Notes: a model not told the origin generated them from the letters alone. A DNA stretch of 64,000 nt from Macrocystis pyrifera (GCA_031763025.1 JASSKH010000020.1:9174528-9238527); one strand, 5' to 3'. Positions 20,666 to 31,041 are shown, counted from the first letter of the stretch. Program-made: numbers and translations.

Positions 20666-20949
20666 CCCCCCACATCAGCTGGCCTTGCCAGTCAACTTTC
20701 CACCTAGATGTCAATTATGCTTCACCCTGCCGGCTACCTGGTGGTTTCACTCTGCCGACTTGACCATGTCCCTACGCAGAAATCGGTAGTTTGTTATGCT
20801 TCGGCGCGAGTTTTTCGTTTTTACACGAGAACGAAACGTTCAGCGAAACCACTACGCACAAGACGAACACTGCTTTCTTTTCCATATACCGTTTTTTTGA
20901 AAGCGTGGAGAAACACCCACGCGCGGTCGACAAGCTCCGAGGGAACGCA

Positions 20950-21006
20950 CAGGCGTGCGTGCGTGCGTGCGTGCGTGCGGGCGTGCGGGCGGGCGGGCGG
21001 GCGGCG
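20950..21006. repeat. GCGT / GCGG tetranucleotide repeat
   Basis: GTGCGTGCGTGCGTGCG then GGGCGGGCGGGCGG. It produces RACVRACVRA frames with no coding meaning. Confidence 0.9.
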
Positions 21007-21526
21007 TGATTGAAAAAAAAATGAAACAAGCAGGGTGCTACGATTGATGCACGCAGCGCTTTTTTCAGCCCTTTTTTTCTTCATGGCCGACGGCCGTCCT
21101 CCGCCGAGTATTGCCGCAAAAAAAAACGTCGATGCGATCGATCGTTTTTCAGCCCTTTTCATCTACTAAAACCGACCTTTGTTGTATTACGATCTTTCGA
21201 ATTATTTCGTTTTTTTATTTCATCATATTTCTGCGGCTTGGGAGGGAGAGCTGCTGGCGGACATGTCTACCGCAATATCCGACTACGTTTTTTTTTTTTG
21301 TTTTTTTTTTGTTTTTTCGAAAGGCTCTCGTCGTCGACCGGCATCTTTCGTCGAAAACACCTTGTTCGGTTTCAGGTACTTGCCACCTTTAACCTTCCCG
21401 TTCTGAGAAATCGATCGAGTGCTGAGAAACGATCCCACCCCTGTGCGATTTCAACAACCTTTACGGTTTTCCAGTGTCGGTGGAAGGCTGTCTTTTGTTT
21501 TTTTTTCACAGTGTTCGTAATATACC

Positions 21527-21635
21527 TATTACGGAGGACCACAGTAAATAGGACCTACGGTACACACAAACAACCATATATTTCCCTATTTTTACTAACA
21601 ATATTTGGTCCTATTTACTATGGTCCCCCGTAGTA
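21527..21635 (+). mobile_element. MITE, forward copy, GACC-type
   Basis: Left TTACGGAGGACCACAGTAAATAG, right CTATTTACTATGGTCCCCCGTAG. Full length with few changes. Confidence 0.92.
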
Positions 21636-21960
21636 CCTCTAATATGCCATTCTTGATTTTGTTTTGCGGCAAGCACAAAGCTAGCTTTTGGATGAGGTGT
21701 AGAGCTCGTCAAGTTGGGCGCGTGAACAGAGCCTTAGGTGCACCCGAAGCAACCATAGCAACGTATCAGCACAGCGCTGTTTTCGATCGCGGACAGCTGT
21801 TTTCGATCGCGCACAGGCGCGGAGATCATCCGGCTTCAGACTCCCTCCTTCGACCGGCTGAAACAACAAAACGGGCAAAAACATATTTTTATCGTCTCCT
21901 GAAGAAAGTAAACGTAAATACCAGGCAACGAGCTCATGAGTGCACATTCAAGACAATTTT

Positions 21961-22069
21961 TATTACGGGGGAACATAGTAAATAGGACCTATGGTACACA
22001 CAAACACCTACATATTTCCCTGTTTTTACTAACGGCATTTGGTCCTATTTACTATGGTCCCCCGTAATA
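21961..22069 (+). mobile_element. MITE, forward copy, GACC-type
   Basis: Left TTACGGGGGAACATAGTAAATAG, right CTATTTACTATGGTCCCCCGTAA. Near-consensus and probably recent. Confidence 0.93.
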
Positions 22070-22129
22070 GGTAAAATTCACCTCATCGTATCTGCACTAC
22101 ACTGTCCTCGTTGATTTTGTCTCGTGCTG

Positions 22130-22440
22130 GAACTACGTCTCTTCCGCCCTTGTTCGATTTTCTCGTCGATTTAGTTTTCTTTTTGATAGTCTGTTTCTCG
22201 TTTATTTTGTTGTTTTTCTTTTTCTTGTTCATTTTCTTCCTCTTGCTATTTTTTTCATCCTTGTTCTCTGTCAAGGTCGTTTCGTTTCCGCCCTTCGATT
22301 TTCTCGTGGATTTCGTTTTTTTTTTTTCGTAGTCGTTTTTTTTTTTTTTCGTTTCTTTTGTTATTTTTCTGTTTCTCGTTCATTTCTTTCTCCTGTTGTT
22401 CTTTTGCGTCCTTGTTCTCTTTTGAGGTCGTTTTTTTCGT
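22130..22440. repeat. T-rich degenerate repeat region
   Basis: CGTTTATTTTGTTGTTTTTC and TTCGATTTTCTCGTCGATTT type phrases recur twice (about 22150-22330 and 22330-22440). Frames are F/L/V-rich on plus and K/N/E-rich on minus because of base composition. Confidence 0.6.
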
Positions 22441-22449
22441 CGCCCGCCT

Positions 22450-22590
22450 CCCAACCAATGAGCGCCCAACTGTTGGAGGTGTCTTTATTAGGAGTAGGAA
22501 CGGTGCTCCGTCTCGAAAGGCACGCGTGGTCAATGATAAAATGACTACGGCGAGCAACAAATGCGTACGCCCCCCCCCCCCCCCCCCCTC
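22450..22590 (+). mobile_element. LINE 3'-end fragment with poly-C tail
   Basis: Matches, on the opposite strand, the 3' untranslated end of the LINE at 25148-26510: GAGCGCCCAACTGTTGGAGG, GGAGTAGGAACGGTGCTCCG, TCAATGATAAAATGACTACGG, then AACAAATGCGTACG and a C-run. A heavily 5'-truncated copy. Confidence 0.85.
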
Positions 22591-22710
22591 ACCTGTTTCT
22601 TCCGTTTTTCTTTTCCGGGACCAAACCCTTAAACCGCCATCAAAACCACCAAACCAAAACCAAGTTTGTCCTCGTCGAAAACCGCAACCGCACGAAGGGA
22701 GAACCCCCAG

Positions 22711-22841
22711 GCATGGGGTCGAGGCTGGTGCTGACCACCTTGGCAGGGATTAGCGGGACGAGCCTTATGCGGGTCCTGGGGGCGAGGTACCTGCTGCAGA
22801 CCCGGGTCGGCATGGACTTCCTCGAAGTTCCCGAGATTTTG
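22711..22841 (+). CDS. Exon 4 of oxidoreductase (LTTLAGIS segment)
   Basis: After AACCCCCAG the two bases GC complete an arginine codon left open by exon 3, then MGSRLVLTTLAGISGTSLMR and VLGARYLLQTRVGMDFLEVP follow, ending EIL|GTGAGT in phase 0. RLVLTTLAGIS corresponds to the strand and turn written as LVISVAAGI in P5C reductases. The region where those enzymes have MPNTP is different here. The coding quality is high and the donor strong. Confidence 0.75.
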
Positions 22842-23434
22842 GTGAGTGCTAAGGGTTGGTTCGATAGCCCTAGAGATGTGTGCTACGGTGTATTTCTACT
22901 GAGGCTCCTCACTTGATTATAGTATCGGAGCCCTATCACTCCCCTGAAAACTGCTGTGTATCCGACCAAAAATCAATTCACTACCGATCACGCTCTTGTC
23001 GAGGGCGAGTGCTAGCTAGCTACGACACGTAAGTAATGTTTTGGCCCGAACGTTTCTGGCTGACGGACGGACGGAGGGGGGGGGGGGGGGGAGAGGCCGG
23101 GCGGGTTCTTCAACGAAGAAGCTACGGTATCGGATATCGTCGGAAAAAAAATAGTTCATTCATCAGTACCCGACATCGTCGGAAAAAGATCATTCATTCG
23201 TGCTTTTTAATATTTTTTATTTTGCTTTCAACACGTGTGTCATTGGAATGCTTAGGGTTGTTCGTGCTTGCTTGTGCGTTTTTCTACGGATGGCTAGAAA
23301 AAAACAGGATTTGTTGCCCGGGAAGCCCTGGGTACCCAGGGTCGGCGATCAAAGCAACCGGAGGTGTTATTGTTGGTGTTTCCTCCCGTTGTGCATGACC
23401 CTATATAGCAATCAGGTCTCCTACCAGGTACAAA

Positions 23435-23544
23435 TATTACAGGCGACGGCAGTAAATGGGACTAAATATTGTCAGTAAAAAAAGGCCAATATATTTGGTT
23501 TTTGTGTGTGACATAGGTTCTATTTACTATGGTCCCCCGCAACA
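23435..23544 (-). mobile_element. MITE, diverged reverse copy
   Basis: Left TTACAGGCGACGGCAGTAAATGG, right CTATTTACTATGGTCCCCCGCAAC. The right end is intact, the left has several changes. Confidence 0.88.
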
Positions 23545-23899
23545 GAGCATATCACCAAAACATGTAAGTACTCGTAGTAGTTTTTTTTCTGACATTTTTT
23601 TTTTTACCTGGGTACCCTAGACGAAAATAGTCATAGATATGGGGTCGTGCGCGTGGTTAGGATTCGTAGATCGACGCGATGTCACACCTCTCGAACGAGA
23701 AGAGGCGCATACGAGGTCTCCCGTGAGGTCCCTGCTTCTTGTGACCTATCCGCGTGCTACGTCTCTGTTTGAGCTTCCTGTAGGACGCCTTGACTGCGGA
23801 CGGCGACGGCAGCCGCGGGCACCGACATTCTCGCACCCCCTTCATGGGTAGCACTATGTAGTCCAAATTATGAAAAAATGCAGTATCCTACCTGGTAGG

Positions 23900-24034
23900 C
23901 ACCTTTCGCTGGTCACTACGCCTTTCGTGTGTCGGGTTTGTATGTAACGACCGGCGGGTGCCCGGAATCACTACTAACAGAGGCGGCGGAACTGGCGGAT
24001 TTGGGCGCGGATATATCCACGAGTTTCAACGGCG
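23900..24034 (+). CDS. Possible extra exon in intron 4, uncertain
   Basis: After CCTACCTGGTAG a frame in phase 0 runs through SGLYVTTGGCPESLLTEAAE and LADLGADISTSFNGGFDG, which looks protein-like and would follow exon 4 in phase. The only nearby donor, GTTTTC, is poor, and the frame runs into a T-rich repeat. It may be an exon with a non-standard border, a decayed exon or chance. Confidence 0.25.
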
Positions 24035-24194
24035 GGTTTGACGGTTTTCGTTTTCGTTTTCGTCTTCGTTTTTTTTTTTTTTTTTTTTGCGGCCTCGCTG
24101 CACGAAAGCAAGCTCATCGATTTTTTCTCCTTTACCACCGCAGACAGATCATCTACAGTAGATTTCTCAGAGAAGATAGATAGATCCCTGGTCT

Positions 24195-24355
24195 GTAGGA
24201 TTGATCAGTATGGTCAGTATGATCAGTATGACCGGTATGATCTGTATGACCTGCACGATCTGTACGATCTGTACGTTCCGTATGATCTGCAGGATCTGAG
24301 AGATCTGTAGGATCTGCATGATCTGTATGATATGTAGGACCTGTATGATCTAGCT
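24195..24355. repeat. 9-bp array in opposite orientation (CTGTATGAT)
   Basis: Units such as CTGTATGAT, CTGTACGAT and CAGTATGAT are the reverse complement of the CAGATCATA family at 6.6 and 19 kb, with more divergence. About 18 units. Confidence 0.9.
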
Positions 24356-24611
24356 CGCGTTGCCGGAGGTAGGGGGGAAGGGAGGGAGGGAACGACACCA
24401 TCCGCGCGATGATCTACCTTCGAGGAGACCGTGTGTCGTGGGCTGTAACTGTGGTATACAGTCCACGGATCCCGCACGGCAATCTCAAAACGGCAGAGTA
24501 GGATCTGTATGTGATCTGTAGATGAGCTGAAGATGATCTATCGATCCGACGTTTGAACCCGATGAAACGGATGCAAGCACGGGGACGGCCTCCCTCAGCG
24601 CCGCCGCATAT

Positions 24612-25145
24612 TCGGGGGGGGGTGTACTCGATAGGATAGATGTACTCGATCTCATGCATGGCCGTAGTCGAATGACCATAGACTCTCGCATCCCTACAAT
24701 GCCGGGACGGAGCATGTCGGGTTTTCACCGACCAGGCAGACATTGCTTGCACCAAGCGCGAAGCGCCGTGAGGTGTCCGGCGAGTCGCATGAAGGGTGAG
24801 CTGCATCCTACTCAGAACCGCTTGTGAGGCGGACTTGCATATGGATGACAGCTTCAATGAGTTAGTTTAATTTCCGGTGTAGCCACTTCCAGAGACAGCA
24901 ATGGGAGTACTATGTAACTGCCTCTTGGGTGCCTCACCTTGAATACTACGTGATACGATCAATTCCCTTGTGCAGAGTAAAGGTTCTCCACCTCGCACAA
25001 ATGATCTAACTCGACGACCAGCTGTGGGCTACCGCCAAAACAAAAGGAACAAAAAAGAAGAAAAACGGTGCTCTGGATGTCTAGCTCACATAGTGAGCGG
25101 CATATTTTACAGTGTCGTTGCCAACGGACGCCAACCCAACCCATA
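24612..25145 (-). mobile_element. SINE-like C-tailed element, full-length minus copy
   Basis: Read on the minus strand: a head with GGGTTGGGTTGGCGTCCG, the GCTGGTCGTCGAGTTAGATC block, AGGCACCCAAGAGGCAGTTAC, GGATGCAGCTCACCCTTCAT, GCTTCGCGCTTGGTGC and the tail ACGGCCATGCATGAG ending GAGTACACCCCCCCC, seen as poly-G at 24616. Upstream of its head on that strand lie a TATATATTATG stretch and the poly-C end of the neighbouring LINE. Confidence 0.92.
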
Positions 25146-25147
25146 CA

Positions 25148-25307
25148 TAATATATATAATGGAGGGGGGGGGGGGGGGCGTACTCATTTGTTGCTTGCCT
25201 TAGTCATTTGACCATTGACCACGCATCCCTTTCGAGACGGAGCACCGTTCCTACTCCTAATAGAGACACCTCCAACAATTGGGCGCTCATTACGTTGTTT
25301 CCATAAA
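25148..25307 (-). other. 3' untranslated end of LINE, ending in poly-C
   Basis: Directly after the LINE coding frame (stop near 25308 on the minus strand) comes about 145 bp with AACGTAATGAGCGCCCAATT, AGTAGGAACGGTGCTCCGTC, GGGATGCGTGGTCAATGGTC and AACAAATGAGTACG, then a 13-base C-run (poly-G on plus). The last part aligns with the tail of the SINE-like family. Confidence 0.85.
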
Positions 25308-26510
25308 TTACATAGAATTTTTTTTGCTAATCTTATCCCCTTTCTGTTTGGCCTCCTGTGGCCACCATCTATCTCCTAGGATAGCGATCATTTTCTCGCT
25401 GCTATTCATTGTATCAAACTTCTCCATGTCACATTCGTCTATTTTCCTCATCTCCTCTTCTAACACATCCCGGTCCTCCTTGTATATTTCACATTCTCCT
25501 ACTACGTGAGTTGTACTACGTGAGTTGTACTCTCTATTGCTTTGCCACACGGGCACAGATGTGCATCTACTTCCTCCTCCTCCCGGCTACTGGTGTACCC
25601 CTTTCTTCTTTCTGGCAGGTCCAGGTCCCCTACACAAAAGCGCAGTTTCAGCGTTTTCGCGAAGTCCATTGGGCCAAACACGTTTTCATTCCTATTCCTT
25701 TCCTCAATTCCCCGTATATCTCTAAGTGTTTTTCCGATTCCACCTTGTTTCTTAGCGCTTGCCTTTCCCTTCTTTCTATCCTTTCTTGTACTTCTGCCTT
25801 GTACCTCTCAAACGTCCCGGCGGACATCATTTCTTCTTTGTTTCCCCCTATACCCTTCCATACTTTCTCAACTACGCCATCCCACCTTATTCCAGTTCGC
25901 CCTTGTGTTACTTTCTCCCATACAGCTCTATCAACTATGGCTGGCAACCTCTTTTTTGGCATGTCCCTTACTTTATATTGCCAGTTCAACTTTATCATGT
26001 CTCTATTTGTCTTGAGTGGGTGCAATCCCAGTTCTGCTTTTAATACTGTATTACTAGTTGTACTTGAGCATCTTAGGATTTGTTTAGCTGCTGGTATTTG
26101 TACTGTTTCCAACTGGTTTACGAGTTTCGCGTTCCCTTCCCATACTTCTCCTGCATATTCTGGCTTTTATACTATCACATTCATCAGGATACATCTCTTA
26201 ATCCTAGTGTCAAGGTTCGAGTCTGTTAGCATCGCATCCATCTTGCCTACTTGTGTCTTACCCTTTCCTATTACTTTTGCTCTATGTGTATCCCAAGAGC
26301 AGTCCTTTGAGATCTCTACGCCAAGGTATGTATACTGGTCTACGATCGGTAATTCATCTTTTCCCCACTTCCAACTGAAATTTACCGGGTTTACCTTATC
26401 TTTGTTACAAACAACTAATGCGCATTTCTTGACGTTCGCCGTCACCCTCCATTTCCTGGTGTATTCCAGCGCCTTCTCTATCTGTTTCTGCAGTCCTTCG
26501 GGTGTTAATG
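25308..26510 (-). pseudogene. Decayed LINE: RT thumb to C-terminal zinc knuckle
   Basis: A non-LTR retrotransposon fragment, 5'-truncated near 26510. Minus-strand segments in order: EGLQKQIEKALEYTRKWRVT, QYTYLGVEISKDCSWDTH, KGKTQVGKMDAMLTDSNLDT (all 26167-26510), then QILRCSSTTSNTVLKAELGL and KKRLPAIVDRAVWEKV (25648-26112), then a CPCGK...TTHVV...EC motif typical of the C-terminal CCHC knuckle of LINE ORF2 (25308-25556). The frame is broken between segments. A 14-bp direct duplication at 25501-25528 falls in the knuckle and shifts the frame. The YADD core is missing. Sits in intron 4. Confidence 0.85.
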
Positions 26511-26819
26511 GAGGGGGGGGGGTAATATCGTAACGATGCGAGTCATCGCCACCCCCCCCCGCAGCTAGACCCCAATTCCTCAAAGACGATTGCTCTACAG
26601 CCAAGAAGCTGCGCAAACCGAGCCGACTCGCCCACAAGGAAACTCTCAACCAGATATTTCCGAAAATTCCACTCTCTCCTGCATTAGCTTCCGAAAACGG
26701 TCTATGGTTCGGGGGGGGGGGATGATCAGCACCCTTATGGCCTATTCCCGGAATTTGTTGATATTACAACTTCTTTTGACTTTCCGGTCTCATTGGACAG
26801 ACAGGTGTCTTCTATTCTC

Positions 26820-26846
26820 CCCCCCCCCCCCCCCCCCCCCCCCCCC
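26820..26846. repeat. Poly-C tract
   Basis: An uninterrupted C-run of about 27 bases just before the TATA-rich head of a full-length SINE-like copy, probably the tail of a lost upstream copy. Confidence 0.9.
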
Positions 26847-26861
26847 TATACCTGGTATATA

Positions 26862-27380
26862 TATTTATGTTGGGTTGGCGTCGGTTGGCGACGACGCTGT
26901 AAGACACGCCTCTCACTGCGTGAGCTAGACAGCCAGGGTACTGTTTTTGTTTTTTTTTTTTGGCGGTCCCCACGGCTGGCGGTCAAGCTAGATTATTTTT
27001 TGCGCGCGGGGAGCATCTTTACCCCGCACAAGGGGGATGATCGTATCACGTAAATGTATATATAGGGTGAGGCACCCACGAGGCAGTTACATGGTGAACC
27101 CATTGCCGTCTCTGGACGTGGCCACACCAGAAATTAAATCAATTCAATGATGCTGCCATCCACATACAAGAATATCCGCCTCACGAGCGGTTCTTAGCAG
27201 GATGCAACTCACCCTTCATGCGACTCACCCAACACCTCACGGCGCTTCGCGCTTGGTGCAAGCAATGTCTGTCTGGTCGGTGAAAACCAGACGTGCTCCG
27301 TCCCGGCGTTGTAGGGATGCGAGGGTCTATGGTCATACGACTACGGCCATGCATGATAATGAAGACACCCCCCCCCGCCC
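26862..27380 (+). mobile_element. SINE-like C-tailed element, full-length copy
   Basis: Begins TATTTATGTTGGGTTGGCG, passes GACGACGCTGTAAGACACGC, GGCTGGCGGTCAAGCTAGAT, GTGAGGCACCCACGAGGCAG and GGATGCAACTCACCCTTCAT, and ends GCATGATAATGAAGACACC plus poly-C. The best plus-strand reference copy for the family. Confidence 0.93.
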
Positions 27381-27399
27381 CCTCCCTGGCGGTTCACAG

Positions 27400-27508
27400 C
27401 ATTACGGGGGACCATAGTAAATAGGACCTACGCTACACACAAAAACCAGTATATTTACCTACTTTTACTAACAATAGTTGGTTCTATTTACTATGGTCCC
27501 CCGAAATA
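27400..27508 (+). mobile_element. MITE, forward copy, GACC-type
   Basis: Left TTACGGGGGACCATAGTAAATAG, right CTATTTACTATGGTCCCCCGAAA. Lies exactly between two SINE-like copies. Confidence 0.93.
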
Positions 27509-27700
27509 GGATGCAGCTCACCCTTCATGCGACTCGCCGAACACCTCACGTTTCGCTTCGCGCTCGGTGCGAGCAATGTGTGTCTCCCTTTGCGGGTGAA
27601 ACCCGACGTGCTCCGTCCCGGCATTGTAGGAGTGCTAGGGTGAACGGTCGTACGACTTCGGCCATGCATGATATCGAGTACAACCCCCCCCCCCCCCTTC
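27509..27700 (+). mobile_element. SINE-like C-tailed element, 3' module
   Basis: AGGATGCAGCTCACCCTTCA to ATATCGAGTACAACCCCCCC. It starts at the very edge of the MITE, so the boundary between the two elements is sharp. Confidence 0.9.
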
Positions 27701-28299
27701 CACCCCTCCGGCGGTGCTCGCCTTCATTTTTTCATCGCGCAGAGGGCTCATCCATTCTACATTCCCACCTGCTGCTCGTCGATTTTGCATCGAGGTTTGC
27801 TGGCGACGACGAGAAAAAAGACCCATACGAAGAGCACTTTTGTTTTCTGTTGTTTGGGAACCCGCCGAACCCCGGTCCCCATGCGGAAAGTGCCCGATAA
27901 GAACATAGTGCTCACTTTTAGGAGAGCGCTAAGAAAACTGGGTCAAGAATAGCGGCTCAGTGGTGAGCTCTACACAAATTTCTATATAATGATAGCCTAC
28001 GCTTAAAGGTTTTTTGAAAGATGGCGCCTCAGCAATGAGAACCTCAGGGTTGCCCAGATTAGGTGTTTCTTGTTGGCGAGCCCACTCTGTACGCTACCAC
28101 CAGAGCACCTACCACCCGAACGCGACTGAAAGGAACCAGGCCATGAACCCGTGAACCTCGGGGTATATGTATCGTACACTAGTACACTAACGAAAGGAGA
28201 TCTTTGTTTCCTCTCAACTGGTGCAACGAACACGATGGTTGACAGGGGCGACCTGGCCTTGGCGCCGCCATCGTCGTCGCGGCATCAGTACCTAGGCTG

Positions 28300-28567
28300 G
28301 TAGCGGGGGCGACAGCAGAAACGGCAGAAGTGGCAGCAGCAGCGGCAACAGCAGCGGCAACAGCAGCAGCAGCAGAGTCGGCAAAAGCAGCAGGAGCCTC
28401 AGCAGGAGAGAGCGCAGCAGGGGGGGGAGGAGAAGGGAGGGGAGGAGCAGCCGCGGCAGCCGCAGCAGCCGCAGCAGCCGCAGCAGCCGCAGCGGCAGCA
28501 GCACCTACACCAGCAGCCGCAGCCGCAGCCGCAGCAGCAGCAGCAACAACAACACAAACCCCAGCAG

Positions 28568-28605
<38 letters not shown>

Positions 28606-28665
28606 ACGCCAACGCCGAGGAAGCCACCAGCGATGACACCGACACCAATCGAGGTACGCACCTAG
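28300..28665 (+). repeat. GCA/CAG triplet region with a splice donor at its end; possible low-complexity exon
   Basis: About 300 bp of interrupted CAG/GCA/CCG triplets. In the alanine frame it stays open and ends TTPTPRKPPAMTPTPIE|GTACGC, a consensus donor in phase 0. The serine frame also reaches that donor, reading NNANAEEATSDDTDTNR (phase 1). The glutamine frame stops 28 bases before it. Could be a disordered-linker exon of the oxidoreductase or of another transcript, or plain microsatellite; no convincing acceptor in phase 0 was found. Confidence 0.4.
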
Positions 28666-28839
28666 AGAAAAATACCAGAGAAAAATACCAGCTTGACGTG
28701 ACCAACTTCGACAACTTGGTCGTGGCCGTCGACACTAAAATCCTCCGTACGTCTTCTTTCCGAGCATTTTTCCCGAGCGGTCGGGGACATATATAGGGGT
28801 AAAGCCGAGATAGGGCCGCTTAGGGTTTACAAAAGTCAA

Positions 28840-29160
28840 GAATGTCTTAGCAATCTCTTGTTGGAGCTGGGCCGAGGTCCACACAGTCCTCTAGAAAGTA
28901 GATTGCCGTCGCTGTTCCGCAGGAACACAGTTCGTAGCCAGAACCTTTTCGAGAGACTCCACGATGAGGAGAATTCCGGCATACAAGGCACCATCAATTT
29001 TGCTGCCGACCGGTTTTGGCCCACCTATGATAAATTTACCTCGGTACCTATTTAAGGGGAGGTCCCCTAGCAATCTGGGAGAAGGGATCTTTAGGCTGGT
29101 AGGCTGTTCAGGTATTTTGGTTCCTGTTGGGATCGAGGTGCGGGCGAAGACCCAACCCAA
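28840..29160. other. Coding-like sequence on both strands, unassigned
   Basis: Minus strand 28891-29160 is open with KPVGSKIDGALYAGILLIVE; plus strand 28858-29055 is open with SQNLFERLHDEENSGIQGTI. Either could be a decayed exon. No family recognised. Confidence 0.25.
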
Positions 29161-29361
29161 CCCCTGACTCTAAGCCTAACCATAACCCTGACCCCAAACC
29201 GCAGCCAAAACGGGCCAAAGCTGGCCATAAACGCGGCTGCGCCGCGTTTGCATCGAACCAGGAATTTTCTCAATTGCAGACGACGATTCCGAAGCGCAGA
29301 CCGCGCTGCGCAATTTTTCAAGCCAAAAGCACCCCTATAGATCCCTTCTCCCAGATTGCTA
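29068..29361. repeat. 23-bp perfect inverted repeat around ~250 bp
   Basis: TAGCAATCTGGGAGAAGGGA (plus TCT) at 29068-29090 is repeated as its reverse complement at 29339-29361. Inside lies an ACCCTGACCCCAAACC-like degenerate run. Could be a small foldback element. Confidence 0.85.
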
Positions 29362-29654
29362 AACCTGCTCTTTAAGGGATGGAGGCCCAGAAAGGAGCCG
29401 CCTACAGTGTGTTCTGAGTTACGGAATGCGATGGAATACGAACCCTCATCTACCCGCGCTTCCTGATCAGGGCGCCTCTTCCCTTGCCCCCTGCTGCCAT
29501 GCATGGACCACAGTTCTGGGTGAAGAAAAGGCTACTTCCCAGCCCCCTCCCCCACCCCCCCCTGTCCCTTGTTCCGACCCTTCTCCCCCACCTCCACTTC
29601 CGCTCCCCCCTTCTTCGCGTCTTCCCATCCTCCCCCCCCCTCCACCTTCCCGCT

Positions 29655-29800
29655 CCTCGCTTGGTGCAAAGCAACGTCTGCCTTGTCGGTGAAAGCCCGA
29701 CGTGTTTGCTCCGTCCCGGCGTTGTAAGGCTGCGAGGGTCTAAGGTCGTACGGCTGCGACCATGCACTGTCGTGGATAGGTGCACGCCACCCCGCGCCCC
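29655..29800 (+). mobile_element. SINE-like element, tail fragment
   Basis: CGCTTGGTGCAAAGCAACGT, then CGTCCCGGCGTTGTAAGGCT and CGTACGGCTGCGACCATGCA. Diverged; follows a C/T-rich tract. Confidence 0.8.
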
Positions 29801-29909
29801 TCGTTAGCCCTCCTCTATTGAGCCTTTTTTATCCTGCTGACGTAACCTTTGGTACCCGCCCCCCCCCACCTGCTACATGGCTTGACACGTCCGCGTCCTC
29901 CTCCTTTCC

Positions 29910-29942
29910 CTCCTCTTCTTCTTCTTCTTCTTCTTCTTCTCT
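29910..29942. repeat. CTT triplet repeat
   Basis: Short (CTT)n run of about eight units after CCTC-rich DNA. Confidence 0.9.
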
Positions 29943-30480
29943 CGGGCCGCCACGGAACACGGTTCAGAGTGCGAGGTTATTGTTTTAAAAGGAAGAGCCC
30001 CTCCTGAAAGAACCACGTTGCATGGGTTTCCCTACCCGTGATGGCGTTTCGGGAGAGTGATATATATATATACATTTATATGAGGGTATAGCATATTTTG
30101 GCCGAACATACACCTGACTGATCGCGGGGTCCTCGCACGAGCGAATTATGATCGCTGAAGAATCATACCTGGTACTATATTGGTGATGCTTGAACACTTG
30201 TTTTCGAGCACACTACCCACTAAAGTAATTGTAACTGTATTGTACGTGGGGACCGCGTGGTATTTGGTTCACGGGGGTTTTCTACTGCAGGCCACGGCAT
30301 GTTCCACCGGGTTGCAACTTTAAACTTTCTTTGTCCTCGAGCGATCCCCATCGTATAATGGCATGCATGCATCCTGGGCAAGTGTTCTATTCCCGATTTC
30401 AACGCAGGCGTTGGGCAGCCATCCCGCGAGTTTATTCGGCCCTCCGTTAGCGTTTCGCAAAATATTTACCCCCCGTCGCC

Positions 30481-30502
30481 GCCCCCCCCCCCCCCCCCCC
30501 CA
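30481..30502. repeat. Poly-C tract
   Basis: Twenty or more consecutive C bases. No SINE-like tail adjoins it. Confidence 0.9.
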
Positions 30503-30908
30503 CGCCCCAAGCACACTACACAACGTTTAACTCGAACGCGGGCCCGAACCCACTTTGGAAGCCTAGCCCCAACATCAGTCCGGAGCGCAGGGTCAGAAGT
30601 CCGGGAATGGCTCCCGAATGTCCCAGTAATCGTTGTCTTTTTTCTAATCTCGCCTGTTGTATACGTAGTCGTGGCCGAATGTCAACTTTCCGTGCTGCAA
30701 TTAGCGTTTTTTTTTCTTCCTCTTCCCCCTCTTGCTCCTCGTCGTCGTTCTCGCCGTCGTCCTCCTCCTTCTCCTCTCACTCTTTCGCCAATCAGCGCGC
30801 TGCGGATCGCGTACCTCAGTCTTGTGGGTTTATCTCATGACTCCGAGAATATAACACTCACGCCCGTCTACCGTGACGCGATATATGTCTCTTCCGCCTG
30901 CACGCACG

Positions 30909-30912
<4 letters not shown>

Positions 30913-30943
<31 letters not shown>

Positions 30944-31041
30944 GGGAGGCCTTGCACGGCAGGGCAGCGCGGCATTTCCTCCCCGACATCGAGACGGGAG
31001 AGCTCGTTTTCGATACCGTAGAGGCCTTTTGCGAGGGAGAG
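30913..31041 (+). CDS. Exon 5 candidate: polyglutamine then acidic helix
   Basis: After CTGCACGCACGACAG the frame reads a run of about 10 glutamines, then WEALHGRAARHFLPDIETGE and LVFDTVEAFCEGE, ending GAG|GTGAGC, a good donor. It is in phase 0 at both ends, so it fits between exon 4 and exon 6 without shifting the frame. The reading is amphipathic and protein-like. Its last 40 bp are the founder-like unit of the degenerate array that follows. The acceptor lies in the CAG repeat and is not strong. Confidence 0.45.

Larger units (their letters stand above)
14532..22710 (+). other. Intron 3 (8.2 kb)
   Basis: Opens with GTAGTC and closes with AACCCCCAG. Seven MITE copies, several tandem arrays and SINE fragments lie inside and are listed separately. 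The fold continues smoothly from exon 3 to exon 4, so no extra exon is expected here. Confidence 0.6.
22842..30912 (+). other. Intron 4 (about 8 kb if exon 5 is correct)
   Basis: Starts GTGAGTGC. It contains the LINE at 25.1-26.5 kb, several SINE-like copies, two MITEs and an alanine/serine/glutamine triplet region. Possible additional exons (23900-24034 and 28300-28665) are listed with low confidence. Confidence 0.5.

Noticed and set aside
21605-21985. 126-codon plus-strand ORF
   Set aside because: Both of its ends consist of MITE terminal sequence, and the middle has no recognisable domain.
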